Positions 1 through 9,723 of a DNA stretch of 35,701 nucleotides are shown here, in pieces. Source of the DNA: Phycisphaerales bacterium (GTDB taxonomy: Bacteria > Planctomycetota > Phycisphaerae > Tepidisphaerales > Tepidisphaeraceae); NCBI GenBank assembly GCA_025361735.1, contig JANYKD010000229.1:1-35701 (forward strand). Direction: 5' to 3'. Positions within the stretch are counted from its first letter, which is position 1; every line of letters starts with the position of its first letter. The position numbers and the translations under genes were made by a program. Below the pieces are notes generated by a model. It did no database searches, was not told the DNA's origin, and worked only from the letters and a program-made list of their open reading frames with translations.

Positions 1-1584
1 CCGTGTTTCGGAACTCTTGGCGCTGGCCACGGTGATCTGGGCGCTGAGCTTGAGGTTCACGAATTCGGGCGTAAGCTGCTGGTTGCCCTTCTCCCGCTCC
101 TCGATGGCCGTCAATGCATCCTGGGCCGCGAAAACAGACCGCCGGGCGGCGATCGACTCATCCCACGAGGTTTCCACCTCACGCAGGGCCGATTTGACGT
201 CGTTGGCGACCGTGTCCGCATGAAGCTGCCATTGCGCAACGGCCTGCGTGTACTGGAGGTGCGTGCGTGCCTGGATGGCTCGCGCCTGGCGGTTGCCGAT
301 GGGCACTTCCACCTGAATGCCCAGGCCCCAGTTCACGAGTTTGCTGTCGTCCCAACTATTGAGCGAGTCGGTCCAGTTCAAGCCGATGCCTTCAAAACCA
401 ATCTGCGCGGTGAGATCGACCTTGGGCAGGGCATTGTTGTCGGCCGCCTTGATGATGATGCGGGCGGAGTCGATGCGGATCTGCTGCTGTAGCAGTTCCA
501 CGCGGTTCTGCAGCGCTGTGGCGATCTGGTCAGACAGCGACAGTCTTACGGGCTGCGCGAAGGCCTCGTCCGCTGGCTTGATGACAACGCCGCCCGCGAC
601 GGGGTATTCGGGATCGCTCATCAACCGCTTGATCTGGTCGGAAAAGTCCTCGACCCGCGCTCGGGCTCGAACGAGTTCCGTGGCGCGCGATTCGACAGCC
701 GCGCGTGCCTGCGCCACCTGCACCATGTTCACATCGCCCACCATTCTCTTGATGAGGATGTCCATGGTGATCTCGGCGGCCTTGAGAAGCTGCTCCTGGA
801 TCTCCACGTCCTGCTCGCCCTGGACCAGTTTCCAGTACGCCTCTTCGACCTGTTGGAGAATTTTCTCGAGTTGGTCCCGGGTATCAAGCTGCGAAATCTT
901 CTGGTCGTTGCGGGCGATGGTGATGCGCGCCCGGTTGACGACACCGCCGAAGTCACGGAGCAACGGCTGGGTGGCCTTGAGGATCACCTGATCGTCCCAG
1001 CTCTTGCCGCGCGTCAGGGCCGTGGAAAAATTGCTCTGCTGGGCATAGCGCTGTTCCGTGGTCTGCATCGTGGCTTCGTAGTGCGTACCCAGGTCGGTAT
1101 CCTGCTTCATGCCCGTGGCCAGGACGTAGCTGTTGACCTCGGGTGGTGCAAAATTGTTGTTAATGATGCCCTGCGGATTCTGCCGCTGTCCCTGGGCGTT
1201 GCTGAACCAGGTCGGATCGAAGCGGGCTTCTGCTTCGAGAATGCGGGTTTCGTCAATGGCCGACTGGTAACTGGCCACGCGCGTGTCGAGGTTGTTGGCG
1301 ACAGCGCGATGGATGATCTCCTGGAGCTTCAAGCGCACGGTCGGCTTGTTCGGCTGAATCGCCATGGACGGGCGCGTCTGGGCGGGATTCGATACGGGCT
1401 TGGTGATGTCCGGCAGCGACGTCGGGAGCTGGCTCAGCTCGCGCATAACATTCTCGCTTGCCTGCCGCTTCTGCATGGCTTCAATCGACTGCGGATCGAA
1501 TGGACTGGGCTGGCCGATGCCGCATCCTTGAAGCATTGCCGTGGTGATTGAGATTACCGCGAGGCCGAGAGTCTTTCGCATCAT
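1..1584 (-). CDS. TolC-family outer-membrane efflux lipoprotein (C-terminus cut by window edge)
   Basis: The minus strand is open from an ATG at 1584 (or the next ATG at 1581) to base 1 without a stop, about 528 codons, so the C-terminus lies outside the window. The N-terminus has a hydrophobic leader ending in a lipobox-like LQGC near residues 19-22, so it is probably a lipid-anchored outer-membrane protein. The body is rich in long amphipathic helices typical of the OEP/TolC fold, for example EKILQQVEEAYWKLVQGEQD and a following stretch ending in QARAAVESRATELVRARARV, and a second half-repeat with a beta-rich segment (VDLTAQIGFEGIGLNW). TolC proteins form the outer-membrane channel of RND, MFP or type I exporters. 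It starts 28 bp after the LysE-like gene ends on the same strand, so the two may be co-transcribed. No inner-membrane partner is visible. Family call is firm; substrate unknown. Confidence 0.88.
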   Translation of the reverse strand, partial: MMRKTLGLAVISITTAMLQGCGIGQPSPFDPQSIEAMQKRQASENVMRELSQLPTSLPDITKPVSNPAQTRPSMAIQPNKPTVRLKLQEIIHRAVANNLDTRVASYQSAIDETRILEAEARFDPTWFSNAQGQRQNPQGIINNNFAPPEVNSYVLATGMKQDTDLGTHYEATMQTTEQRYAQQSNFSTALTRGKSWDDQVILKATQPLLRDFGGVVNRARITIARNDQKISQLDTRDQLEKILQQVEEAYWKLVQGEQDVEIQEQLLKAAEITMDILIKRMVGDVNMVQVAQARAAVESRATELVRARARVEDFSDQIKRLMSDPEYPVAGGVVIKPADEAFAQPVRLSLSDQIATALQNRVELLQQQIRIDSARIIIKAADNNALPKVDLTAQIGFEGIGLNWTDSLNSWDDSKLVNWGLGIQVEVPIGNRQARAIQARTHLQYTQAVAQWQLHADTVANDVKSALREVETSWDESIAARRSVFAAQDALTAIEEREKGNQQLTPEFVNLKLSAQITVASAKSSETR

Positions 1585-1612
1585 AGTATAGCGCCAATAA
1601 TTAAGGGGCGTA

Positions 1613-2236
1613 TCATAGGGTCTTTGCCGCCCATTGCAAAATTGCGTAAACCGCAAAACTAGCCAGCATGATGCCTCCCGCGAGGTTGGCCAATCGCATG
1701 GCGCGGTGCTTGGCGATCCCGCCGATGAAGGACACCAGCCCGGCAAAGAACACCACCCAGGATATCGCCCCAAGAAACACCCCGACCGATAACAACGGGA
1801 GTTCCCGGGCCGGATCCTGCAGATTCGCGGCCTGGCCGGGCACCCCCACGAACCAAAACACGAGCGTCATCGGGTTGAGACTCGTTATCAATAACCCCGT
1901 AACGTAGCCGCGGTGGATGGAGGTCGTTTGGGCCGAAAGATCGGGATCCACGTCCCTGGCAAAGTCGCGGAAACAGAGCCAGGCAAGGTAGGCGAGGAAG
2001 CTGCTCCCGGCACAGGTAAGAAGACCGACCAGCCACGGCCTGTCGAGCACGGGCCGGATACTCAGACTGACAAGAATGGCATACGAGACATCCACTGTGA
2101 CAGCGCCAAGCCCCAGGAAGAACCCGGCCGGAAAGCCGCCGCGCAGCGTCCGCCGGGCGATTTCGACGTTGACCGGCCCGATGGGGGCGGCCGCGCCGAG
2201 TCCAAGAATGACGCCTTTGATAATCGCGGCGAACAT
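1613..2236 (-). CDS. LysE-family amino-acid exporter
   Basis: A 207-residue membrane protein, the usual length for the LysE/RhtB family. I start it at the ATG at 2236 (MFAAIIKGVILGLGAAAPIG) because the frame upstream of this point reads as non-membrane sequence. The N-terminal GAAAPIGPVNVEIARRTLRG matches the family's PGP-containing first helix and loop, and five to six hydrophobic segments follow, including VTVDVSYAILVSL and a conserved-looking SLNPMTLVFWFVG. LysE proteins export amino acids or related small cations across the inner membrane. The gene sits directly upstream of the TolC-like gene. No clear Shine-Dalgarno sequence is seen, and the substrate cannot be read from the sequence. 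Confidence 0.85.
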   Translation of the reverse strand: MFAAIIKGVILGLGAAAPIGPVNVEIARRTLRGGFPAGFFLGLGAVTVDVSYAILVSLSIRPVLDRPWLVGLLTCAGSSFLAYLAWLCFRDFARDVDPDLSAQTTSIHRGYVTGLLITSLNPMTLVFWFVGVPGQAANLQDPARELPLLSVGVFLGAISWVVFFAGLVSFIGGIAKHRAMRLANLAGGIMLASFAVYAILQWAAKTL

Positions 2237-2558
2237 GGTGAGAACAGAGTGTGGGGGTTGGAAGACGTTTGTCAAACATGTCCCTGAGAGCGCGGCCATT
2301 CCGGCGCGGCAATTTTTCCGGGAGAACAGGGCCAATCAAAGTAGCACGGCCGTCTCGGCTGTGTCCGAAGACTTTGACACAGGCAAGGCGCCTGTGCTGC
2401 TCCACGTGCTCCCGGAGAACTTGCCGCGCCGGGCCGTCCTCGGCCGCCATGCACAGCGGGCGAGGACGCCCGCGCTCCCAGGCATCGGACCATTTCGAGT
2501 CAGCGTCGTGTTGCGGTAACATGACGCCGCGCCGAACCCGCGTGCAGAGAGGTTGCCG
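2237..2558. repeat. Intergenic spacer with clustered GC-rich hairpins
   Basis: A 322-bp divergent spacer between the LysE-like gene (minus) and the ABC ATPase (plus). It contains two perfect 7-bp stem-loops: CACAGGC/GCCTGTG at 2378-2396 with loop AAGGC, and GCGGGCG/CGCCCGC at 2456-2473 with loop AGGA. There is also an imperfect one around 2345-2363 (GCACGGCCGTCTCGGCTGTG). Open frames crossing the spacer have no recognisable protein features. The arrangement resembles dispersed palindromic repeats of planctomycete intergenic regions; that comparison is from memory. Promoters for both flanking genes must also lie here but none is convincing. Confidence 0.55.
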
Positions 2559-3499
<941 letters not shown>

Positions 3500-3503
<4 letters not shown>

Positions 3504-4363
3504 GGTGGTATCCACTGCTCAAGGCGATGGTCGTCAAGGAAGTTCGCACGAGCCTGCGCGAGCGTCAGCAACTCATCGGCCTCGTGGTTCTGCTCTTCGT
3601 GTTGCTGTTCCTGTCCGGCACGGGGGCCAGCCGCTTTCGCGCATTGCTACAGGCCTCCGCCACGACCCGGCCGACGACGCAGGCGACAACGCTCCAGAGC
3701 CAAATTGCGCAACAGGTGCTCTTGCCGCCGCACCTCACGTCCGTGCGCTGGGCTTGCGTCCTCGCCGGCATGGGAGTCGGCGTGTTCTTCTCGCTCGGCC
3801 TGCTGCTGTCTGCCGCCCTGGCGACCTTCGCCGGCGAGAAGGACAGCGGCACCCTCGAAGTGCTTCTCGCTTCGCCAGTCGAGGATACGCAACTTTATGT
3901 ATTGAAATGTATTAGCGTGCTGCTGCCATCCGCGGTCCTGGGGTACCTCTTCCTTCTCGTTCCTGCCTCGCTGACGCTCTTCCTGCTCCGGTCGGAATTG
4001 GCGGTGGTGCCGATCAACCTGCCACTCCACGTCCTCCTGCTCAGCGTGCCGCCCGTGTTGCTCGCGAACCTGATCCTGGTCGCCCTCGCGGCCGCCGTCT
4101 CCGCCAAGACCAACTCGCTCAAGGGCGCCCAACAGGTATTCGGCGCCATCATGTGCGTGGTAATCTTCACGCCGACCTTGATCCTCCCGGCCGTCTTGGG
4201 ACTACCGGCAGTGCGGCATTCGCTCAAGCACGCGGCCGGCCGATGGATCGCCCAGGGATTTGCGCTGCAGTATGTAACAGTGCTGGCGGCCCTCACCGTA
4301 CTCGCAATCATCTGCCTGGCCATCGGCCGCGCGTTCTTCCGCCGCGATCAACTGCTTACATGA
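3500..4363 (+). CDS. ABC-2 type transporter, permease subunit
   Basis: A 287-residue integral membrane protein with about six hydrophobic segments: residues about 25-42, 85-110, 135-160, then around INLPLHVLLLSVPPVLLANL, MCVVIFTPTLILPAVLG and VTVLAALTVLAIICLAIG. The cytoplasmic motif GEKDSGTLEVLLASPVED (about 113-130) is the hallmark of ABC-2/NatB-like permeases and contacts the ATPase. It overlaps the ATPase stop by 4 bp. It ends 13 bp before the convergent stop of the ApgM-like gene, with no obvious terminator between them. Confidence 0.9.
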
Positions 4364-4376
4364 GTAGAGCCAGCGT

Positions 4377-5567
4377 CTATTTCCCTCGCAGGAAATACTC
4401 CATCAGATCCTCGCCATGTTCAAGGCGCACGCCGCTCGCGGCATTCTTTTCGCAATAAGCCCCCTGCCGCGTCTGCTTGACGCCCGTGCCGGCAATGACA
4501 AACGGCGCCGGTCCATAGCCGTGCTTCCGGTTGCTAATGAGCGTGGGATGATCCGGCATCACCAGCAGACGCCACTCCGGGAATGTCCGCATCTTCTGCA
4601 TCACCGGCCCGACCACGTATTTGTCGATGTGCTCAATCGCGGCGATCTTGGTCTTCCAGTCGGCCTGGTGCGACGCTTCGTCGGGCGCCTCGATGTGCGA
4701 GAAGACCAGGTCGTACTTGTCAAGCGCCGCCGCCGTTGCCACGCCCTGCCCCGCATAATCCGTGTCGTGAAAACTGGTCATGCCGGGGACCTCGATAAGG
4801 TCCCAACCCAGTAGCACCGCCAGGCCGCGGAGCAGATCGACAGCCGTGATCATGGCCGCCGATTTCACACCGAAGCGCTGTACAAAGCTGGGCATGTTGG
4901 GCGCGTGACCCTGCCCCCAAAGCCAGATCTGCGAAGCCTCATTGGCCCCGGCTTTTCGGCGAGCCACATTGATCGGATCCTCGCCAAAGCATTTCTTGGA
5001 TGTCTCGATCATCTGCCGGAGAATCTCGCTGCCCGTGCCGGTCGGAAGATATTTCGCTTCGGGTTCCTCAGGAAATTCATGCGGCGGCTTGGTCTTGAGG
5101 TCAAACTCCTGCGTGCCGCGATACACCAGCAGATTGCGGTAGCTCACCCCCGGATAGAACTGAAAACCCGGCACCTGCACCTGCTTTGCCAGTTCCGCCA
5201 GCAGCGTACGCGCATCCTCATTTGAGATCCCCCCGGCCGAGTGATCCTTCATGATGCCGTTCTTGACGGTCACCAGGTTGCAGCGAAACACCCAGTCCGT
5301 CGGCGCCAGCGCAATGCGCTGCGCCGCCGCCTCCAGCGGTGCCCGGCCGGTGTGATATTTCGATGGCGCATAGCCCAGCAGGCACATCGTCGCCACGTCG
5401 CTGCCGCTCTCGAATCCAGGCGGAACCGTGTGAACCACCCCCATGCGGCCCTCGGCCGCGAGCTGGTCCATGTTCGGCGTCTTCGCCACTTCCAGGGGCG
5501 TCTTGCCGTCAAGTTCTTTAAGCGGTTCGTCGGCCGCGCCGTCGGGGATGATGATTGCGTATTTCAT
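4377..5567 (-). CDS. ApgM-type 2,3-bisphosphoglycerate-independent phosphoglycerate mutase / proposed homoserine kinase
   Basis: A 396-residue alkaline-phosphatase-superfamily protein. N-terminal IIPDGAADEP carries a metal-binding Asp (D9). GFESGSDVATMCLLGY contains the probable phospho-acceptor Ser56. C-terminal metal ligands are seen in HIEAPDEASHQ and in LLVMPDHPTLISNRKHG. The family covers archaeal-type phosphoglycerate mutases and a subgroup long annotated as a proposed homoserine kinase because it sits beside threonine-biosynthesis genes. Here it lies 56 bp downstream of homoserine dehydrogenase on the same strand, which favours the homoserine phosphorylation role; this is inference. 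No Shine-Dalgarno sequence is evident, since the upstream bases are a short GGTTCA-type repeat. Confidence 0.9.
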   Translation of the reverse strand: MKYAIIIPDGAADEPLKELDGKTPLEVAKTPNMDQLAAEGRMGVVHTVPPGFESGSDVATMCLLGYAPSKYHTGRAPLEAAAQRIALAPTDWVFRCNLVTVKNGIMKDHSAGGISNEDARTLLAELAKQVQVPGFQFYPGVSYRNLLVYRGTQEFDLKTKPPHEFPEEPEAKYLPTGTGSEILRQMIETSKKCFGEDPINVARRKAGANEASQIWLWGQGHAPNMPSFVQRFGVKSAAMITAVDLLRGLAVLLGWDLIEVPGMTSFHDTDYAGQGVATAAALDKYDLVFSHIEAPDEASHQADWKTKIAAIEHIDKYVVGPVMQKMRTFPEWRLLVMPDHPTLISNRKHGYGPAPFVIAGTGVKQTRQGAYCEKNAASGVRLEHGEDLMEYFLRGK

Positions 5568-5572
5568 GGTGC

Positions 5573-5608
5573 AGGGTTCACGGTTCGGGGTTCAGGGTTC
5601 AGGGCTCA
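5573..5608. repeat. Short tandem GGGTTCA-like repeat between hom and apgM
   Basis: About five degenerate 7-8 bp units of the form GGTTCAG/GGTTCGG lie between the stop of homoserine dehydrogenase and the start of the ApgM-like gene, occupying the expected ribosome-binding region of the latter. It may be simple-sequence slippage with no function. Confidence 0.5.
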
Positions 5609-5623
5609 GCGAAACGAGGCCGT

Positions 5624-6946
5624 CTATTTGTTGCCAAATTCCTTCGGCTGGTCGATGATGCGGATGCAAACCGTCGGCGCACTGATCGTCGGCAGTGAAT
5701 CGATTTCCTTCAACGCCGACTGCATCGCGCCCTCATTGGCCAGATGCGTGGTGATGACCACGGGCACGCTCCCGTTGGCGTCACTCTCCGGCTGGTGAAT
5801 GGCCGACAGGCTGATCCAGTGCCGGCCCAGCGCCGCCGTCACCTGCGCCAACACACCGGGTTGATCCTTCGCGGTGAGGCGGATGTAGTAGCGCGATTGG
5901 AGCTCATCGAACGGCAGCACTTTCACGGGATCGACCTTGTCCGGGAACACGTTGAGGTGCTTGAACTGCAACGGCGTCGTGCCGATGGCCACGCCGATGA
6001 TGTCCGACACCACCGCGCTCGCCGTCGGCATCTGCCCCGCCCCGCGGCCATAGAACAGCGCATGGCCCAGCGCATGCCCATAAAAGCTGATCGCGTTGAA
6101 CGATCCGGACACATCCGCTAGCAGGTCGTCCTTATGCACGAGCGTCGGATGCACGCGCAGCGAAATCCGGTCATTTTCACGCCGTTCGGCGATCGCCAGC
6201 AGCTTGATAACATAGCCAAACTGACACGCGAACGTCAGGTCAGTCGCGTCAAGCTTGTCGATCCCTTCCAGGTGGATGTCTTCCTCGCGCACGCGACAGT
6301 TGAACGCCAGCCCCGCGAGGATCGCCAGTTTCTGTGCCGCATCCCGCCCCGACACATCCATGGCCGGGTTGGCCTCGGCAAACCCCAGCCGCTGCGCCTC
6401 CTTCAGTGCCTGATCGTAGCCCCAGCCGTTCTGGGTCATCTTCGTGAGGATGAAGTTGCAGGTGCCGTTGACGATGCCCAACAGCGCGTCGACACGGTTG
6501 GCGACCAACCCCCGCATGAGCGCGTCGATGATCGGAATGCCCCCGCCCGCGCTGGCCTCAAAGGCGATGCAGGTGTTGTTCTGTCTCGCCAGTGCGAACA
6601 ATTCCGGACCGCGAACCGCCAGCAGCGCCTTGTTGGCCGTAACCACCGGCCTGCCAAGCTTGAGCGCCCGTTCCACAAACTGACCGGCCACTCCGGTGCC
6701 GCCGATGAGTTCGACAATGATCTGGCTGGCCGGGTCATCGATGGCCGGCGTGGCTTCCGTGGACATCGGCAGCTCGGCCGCGTTGGCCGGGTATTCGTCC
6801 TTGCTCTTGACGACGACATGGCGGAGTTGGAAATCGATGCCCGTGCGCCGCAGCAGCAGATCGTGTTGTTCGCGCAGCACCTTGACGACGCCGCCGCCGA
6901 CCGTGCCGCAGCCCAGGAGGCATATCCCGATGGTTGAATCAGACAT
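5624..6946 (-). CDS. hom: Homoserine dehydrogenase (with C-terminal ACT domain)
   Basis: A 440-residue enzyme, typical for monofunctional homoserine dehydrogenase. I use the ATG at 6946 (MSDSTIGICLLGCGTVGGG), which puts the Rossmann glycine motif at the usual position; a GTG four codons upstream is possible. TANKALLA, the signature region FAEANPAMDVSGRDAAQKLA and the catalytic-domain stretch that follows identify the family. The C-terminal 90 residues form an ACT domain (RLTAKDQPGVLAQVTAALG), the usual site of threonine feedback. It reduces aspartate semialdehyde to homoserine in threonine/methionine synthesis. It is followed by the ApgM-like protein; no threonine synthase or aspartokinase is in the window. 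Confidence 0.96.
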   Translation of the reverse strand: MSDSTIGICLLGCGTVGGGVVKVLREQHDLLLRRTGIDFQLRHVVVKSKDEYPANAAELPMSTEATPAIDDPASQIIVELIGGTGVAGQFVERALKLGRPVVTANKALLAVRGPELFALARQNNTCIAFEASAGGGIPIIDALMRGLVANRVDALLGIVNGTCNFILTKMTQNGWGYDQALKEAQRLGFAEANPAMDVSGRDAAQKLAILAGLAFNCRVREEDIHLEGIDKLDATDLTFACQFGYVIKLLAIAERRENDRISLRVHPTLVHKDDLLADVSGSFNAISFYGHALGHALFYGRGAGQMPTASAVVSDIIGVAIGTTPLQFKHLNVFPDKVDPVKVLPFDELQSRYYIRLTAKDQPGVLAQVTAALGRHWISLSAIHQPESDANGSVPVVITTHLANEGAMQSALKEIDSLPTISAPTVCIRIIDQPKEFGNK

Positions 6947-7204
6947 ACGAGTCACCAATCCTTTGAAACCGGGAGAATGTTAGAGACAGGGCGCGGGGAA
7001 TCAAGGCGGGAGGCCGTTACCGGTTGCTGCTCGCCGGTGGCGAAGCAGCGCACCAAATGCGAAAAAGACCGAAGGACGACGTACGTTTCCTGGGCTAAGA
7101 TCTGATCGGTCACGACGAATCTCAGCATGTCATGCGCGGAACGCTGCGCTTAACGACCGTCCTTTATCGCGCCGTGTGCTTTCGACTTCAGCCAGGAGAA
7201 TCAC
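6947..7204. other. Intergenic region, divergent hom / lipase promoters
   Basis: A 258-bp spacer between two divergently read genes. A bulged stem-loop (GCTGCTCGCC ... GGCGAAGCAGC) lies at about 7025-7048. AGGAG at about 7193-7197 is the ribosome-binding site of the lipase. I see no tRNA, no T-box-like leader and no convincing promoter pair. Confidence 0.4.
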
Positions 7205-8206
7205 ATGCTTGATTTCCAATCCGACAGTTTCGATCCCAAAGCGTTTGGGTGGAGTGTCAGGAACGCAAATGCGCTGGCCTGTTGCAGCGAGCTGGCATAC
7301 GAAGATGCTGGGACCGTACAGTCCCGGCTTGGACAGTGGAATCTGCAGTATGTCGACTTCCTGAACAAGCAGAATACCCAGGTATTCCTCGCCAAAACCG
7401 CTGCCTGTGGCATCGTCTGTTTCCGTGGCACCGAGCCGACGAACGCGTTTGACTGGGCAACGGACGCGAACGTGCTTCAAGTGAAAGGTCCCTTTGGCAT
7501 GGTACACAGCGGTTTCAGTGCCGCCCTGGACCTGGTCTGGCCAACCGTGAGAGACTTCATCGCCCAGACCGTGCAGGCCGCCCAACCGGTGTTCGTTGCC
7601 GGCCACAGCCTCGGCGGCGCCCTTGCCTGCCTCACCATCGCCAGAGCGCTGGAGGAGGGTGCCGCGACCCCGGATCGGCTCAGCCTCCACACAATCGGCC
7701 AGCCCCGCGTCGGGGACGCGGATTTTGCTGACGCCATGAACCAGCAGATGGCAGGGCGCATGGTCCGCGTCGTTAACAACATTGATCTGGTGCCCCGAGT
7801 TCCGCCGCGCCGATCTCCAATCGGCGCGTATCAACACTGTGACGGCGTTGTCTGGATCGACGTCGACGGCCATCTCCATCGTGATCAGCGCTACTGGAGA
7901 ACGCTTCTGGAACTCCTGGACTTTGATCCCCAGCCCGAGCCGGCCGAGGGCATTCAGGGGCTGCGGGGCCTGCTTGAGAAGTTTCGCCCGCGCGGCCGCT
8001 CCCTGCTCTCGCTCGTCGAGCTGGGCGCGGAATTCCTGACCAGCAGCATCACGCGAACGGTGCTTCGTTCAATCGGCAAGGACACCCTGAAAGACCCGGT
8101 GGCGATGATCGTGGATCACTTCAAAGATCGCTATACGCGCTTGCTCGAAGCTCCCGGGGACCCACTGGATTCCCCGGTGGACGGCCCGGACGATTTTCCG
8201 AAATGA
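7205..8206 (+). CDS. Class-3 (fungal-type) lipase family alpha/beta hydrolase
   Basis: A 333-residue protein starting at ATG 7205 behind AGGAG. It has the lipase-3 core: VCFRGTEPTNAFDWATD around the oxyanion strand, the nucleophile elbow GHSLGGALA with Ser135, QPRVGDADFAD, and the acid residue in NNIDLVPRVPP (Asp194). The third catalytic residue is either His211 (YQHCDG) or, more like the family's C-terminal HSxxxY pattern, His305 in DHFKDRY. There is no signal peptide, so it appears cytoplasmic unless exported by another route. The downstream gene, 53 bp away on the same strand, is another predicted serine hydrolase, so the two probably form an operon. Natural substrate (triacylglycerol, phospholipid or other ester) is unknown. 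Confidence 0.88.
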   Translation: MLDFQSDSFDPKAFGWSVRNANALACCSELAYEDAGTVQSRLGQWNLQYVDFLNKQNTQVFLAKTAACGIVCFRGTEPTNAFDWATDANVLQVKGPFGMVHSGFSAALDLVWPTVRDFIAQTVQAAQPVFVAGHSLGGALACLTIARALEEGAATPDRLSLHTIGQPRVGDADFADAMNQQMAGRMVRVVNNIDLVPRVPPRRSPIGAYQHCDGVVWIDVDGHLHRDQRYWRTLLELLDFDPQPEPAEGIQGLRGLLEKFRPRGRSLLSLVELGAEFLTSSITRTVLRSIGKDTLKDPVAMIVDHFKDRYTRLLEAPGDPLDSPVDGPDDFPK

Positions 8207-8259
8207 CATGTCCGGACACGCCCTTGCGCCCGGGCTGATACCTTAGGACGGAGGCACCC

Positions 8260-9705
8260 ATGGCGGAGAACGACCCCTCGGCTCCGAGAGTCTTTCGAGA
8301 TGCAATCCTGTTTCTGCCCAGCCTTGGCGGAAGCGACAGTGCCTGGGGCGCGGACCAAAGCGTCGATGCCATCGCCAAGCGCATTGCCAACGCCCTGGAT
8401 TTCAATGCGGTCTCTGCGAAAGCGACCTTCACGCGGGCCGTGCGCGAGAAAGCCTACGGCGACGAGTCCAGCCCGTTCAAGAGCCGGGTCTGTACCATCA
8501 GCCGCGCCGATGCCACGGGCGGGCAGATTCCTTTGATCGACGTTTACGGTGTCAATTATGGAAGCACACTCACTCGCGATTTCGAGCGTAGGAGTCTTCC
8601 ACTTAAGTGTCTCTTTGTATTTCTCCAGGTCACCTACGGGTTTGGAATGCTCATCACCGTCATGTTCCGACGGCACCAACGAGGCACAAGCCTGGCGCAG
8701 AAGCTTCAGTTGGTTTGGATTACCTTCATCGTGCTGCTTCTCTGCGCCTATCTGTCTCTACTGATCGCGGCCGCTGCGGGAATTGTCGTGACTACATTGA
8801 GCGGTTCGGCCGGCCAGCCGCCTCTGCCGCCCGTCTCCCAGACGGCTCCGTCCACCGTGCCCGCGTCAATATCCGGGACCACTGCTCCATCCACACAATC
8901 ACCCCACCGCGGTTTTCCCCGCAGCCTTGTGGATTGGTACAAGCAACGGCAGAGCACGGTCCACAACATCCTCATCCTGCTCACCGCACTGGGTATTGTT
9001 CTCCCCAAGAACCTGAAGCAAACCGTCAGTGAAGCGGGTCTCCAGTACCTGAGCGCCATCTACTACATTCGCGTTGGATTCCGGCTTCCGGCCTTGATCG
9101 CCCAAACCGTGTCGCTGCTCGACTCGATCACTTCGGACCCCGAAGTCACCTACGACCGCATCCACCTGATGGGCTACAGCTTCGGCAGCATCCTCGCCAT
9201 TGACGCTGTATTCCGCCGTCGCGGGATCCCGGAGATCCGCTTTGGCGTCGTCCACACTCTCATCACCATCGGCTGCCCGTTCGACCTGATTCGAACACTC
9301 TGGCCCAATCACTTCAACGGCCGGCACGCAACTCCCTCGACGCCTCCGGCCCCGCTGCAATGGCTCAACATCTATTCGCCACTCGACATCTTCGGTTCGA
9401 ATTTCCGGAACGACAGCGAAAAGGGAGAATCCGACCAAGGCATCGGAATAGCTGATTCCGCACCCGCCCCGGCTGGAGCTGCCGCAGCCCCACTGACGGA
9501 CGACCGATGCATTCAGCGCATGCCCACCTCAAACAGGCCGTACTCCGAAGGCGGCGAGGATGAGCATCCTTCCTGGTCTGATTATGTCACGCTAATCGGC
9601 CTCAAGGCTCACAGCAGCTATTGGGGCCGGGGTGACGAACTGACCACCGATTGCTTCAAGCTCGTGGTCGAAGACCTCTACAAAGGTACATTTGCGATGT
9701 CGTAG
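8260..9705 (+). CDS. Membrane-anchored alpha/beta-hydrolase-like protein of unknown function
   Basis: A 481-residue protein with a strong GGACGGAGG ribosome-binding site 5 bp before ATG 8260. The N-terminal 110 residues begin like a hydrolase strand (DAILFLPSLGGSDSAWG). Two hydrophobic segments (about 115-136 and 149-180) and a Pro/Ser/Thr-rich stretch (185-220) follow, with a further hydrophobic stretch at about 235-249. The C-terminal half holds a nucleophile elbow GYSFGS (Ser307), a possible acid in SPLDIFGSN (Asp376) and a possible His451 in LKAHSSYW. The hydrolase fold therefore seems split or interrupted by membrane helices. It pairs with the upstream lipase. I do not recognise a named family; catalytic residues are predicted from pattern only. 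Confidence 0.7.
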   Translation: MAENDPSAPRVFRDAILFLPSLGGSDSAWGADQSVDAIAKRIANALDFNAVSAKATFTRAVREKAYGDESSPFKSRVCTISRADATGGQIPLIDVYGVNYGSTLTRDFERRSLPLKCLFVFLQVTYGFGMLITVMFRRHQRGTSLAQKLQLVWITFIVLLLCAYLSLLIAAAAGIVVTTLSGSAGQPPLPPVSQTAPSTVPASISGTTAPSTQSPHRGFPRSLVDWYKQRQSTVHNILILLTALGIVLPKNLKQTVSEAGLQYLSAIYYIRVGFRLPALIAQTVSLLDSITSDPEVTYDRIHLMGYSFGSILAIDAVFRRRGIPEIRFGVVHTLITIGCPFDLIRTLWPNHFNGRHATPSTPPAPLQWLNIYSPLDIFGSNFRNDSEKGESDQGIGIADSAPAPAGAAAAPLTDDRCIQRMPTSNRPYSEGGEDEHPSWSDYVTLIGLKAHSSYWGRGDELTTDCFKLVVEDLYKGTFAMS

Positions 9706-9723
9706 AACGCGCCTTGCCCATTA

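Noticed and set aside
5573-5608. Tandem GGTTCA units considered as an operator or CRISPR-like repeat
   Set aside because: Units are only 7-8 bp, degenerate and without spacers; simple-sequence slippage is a simpler explanation.
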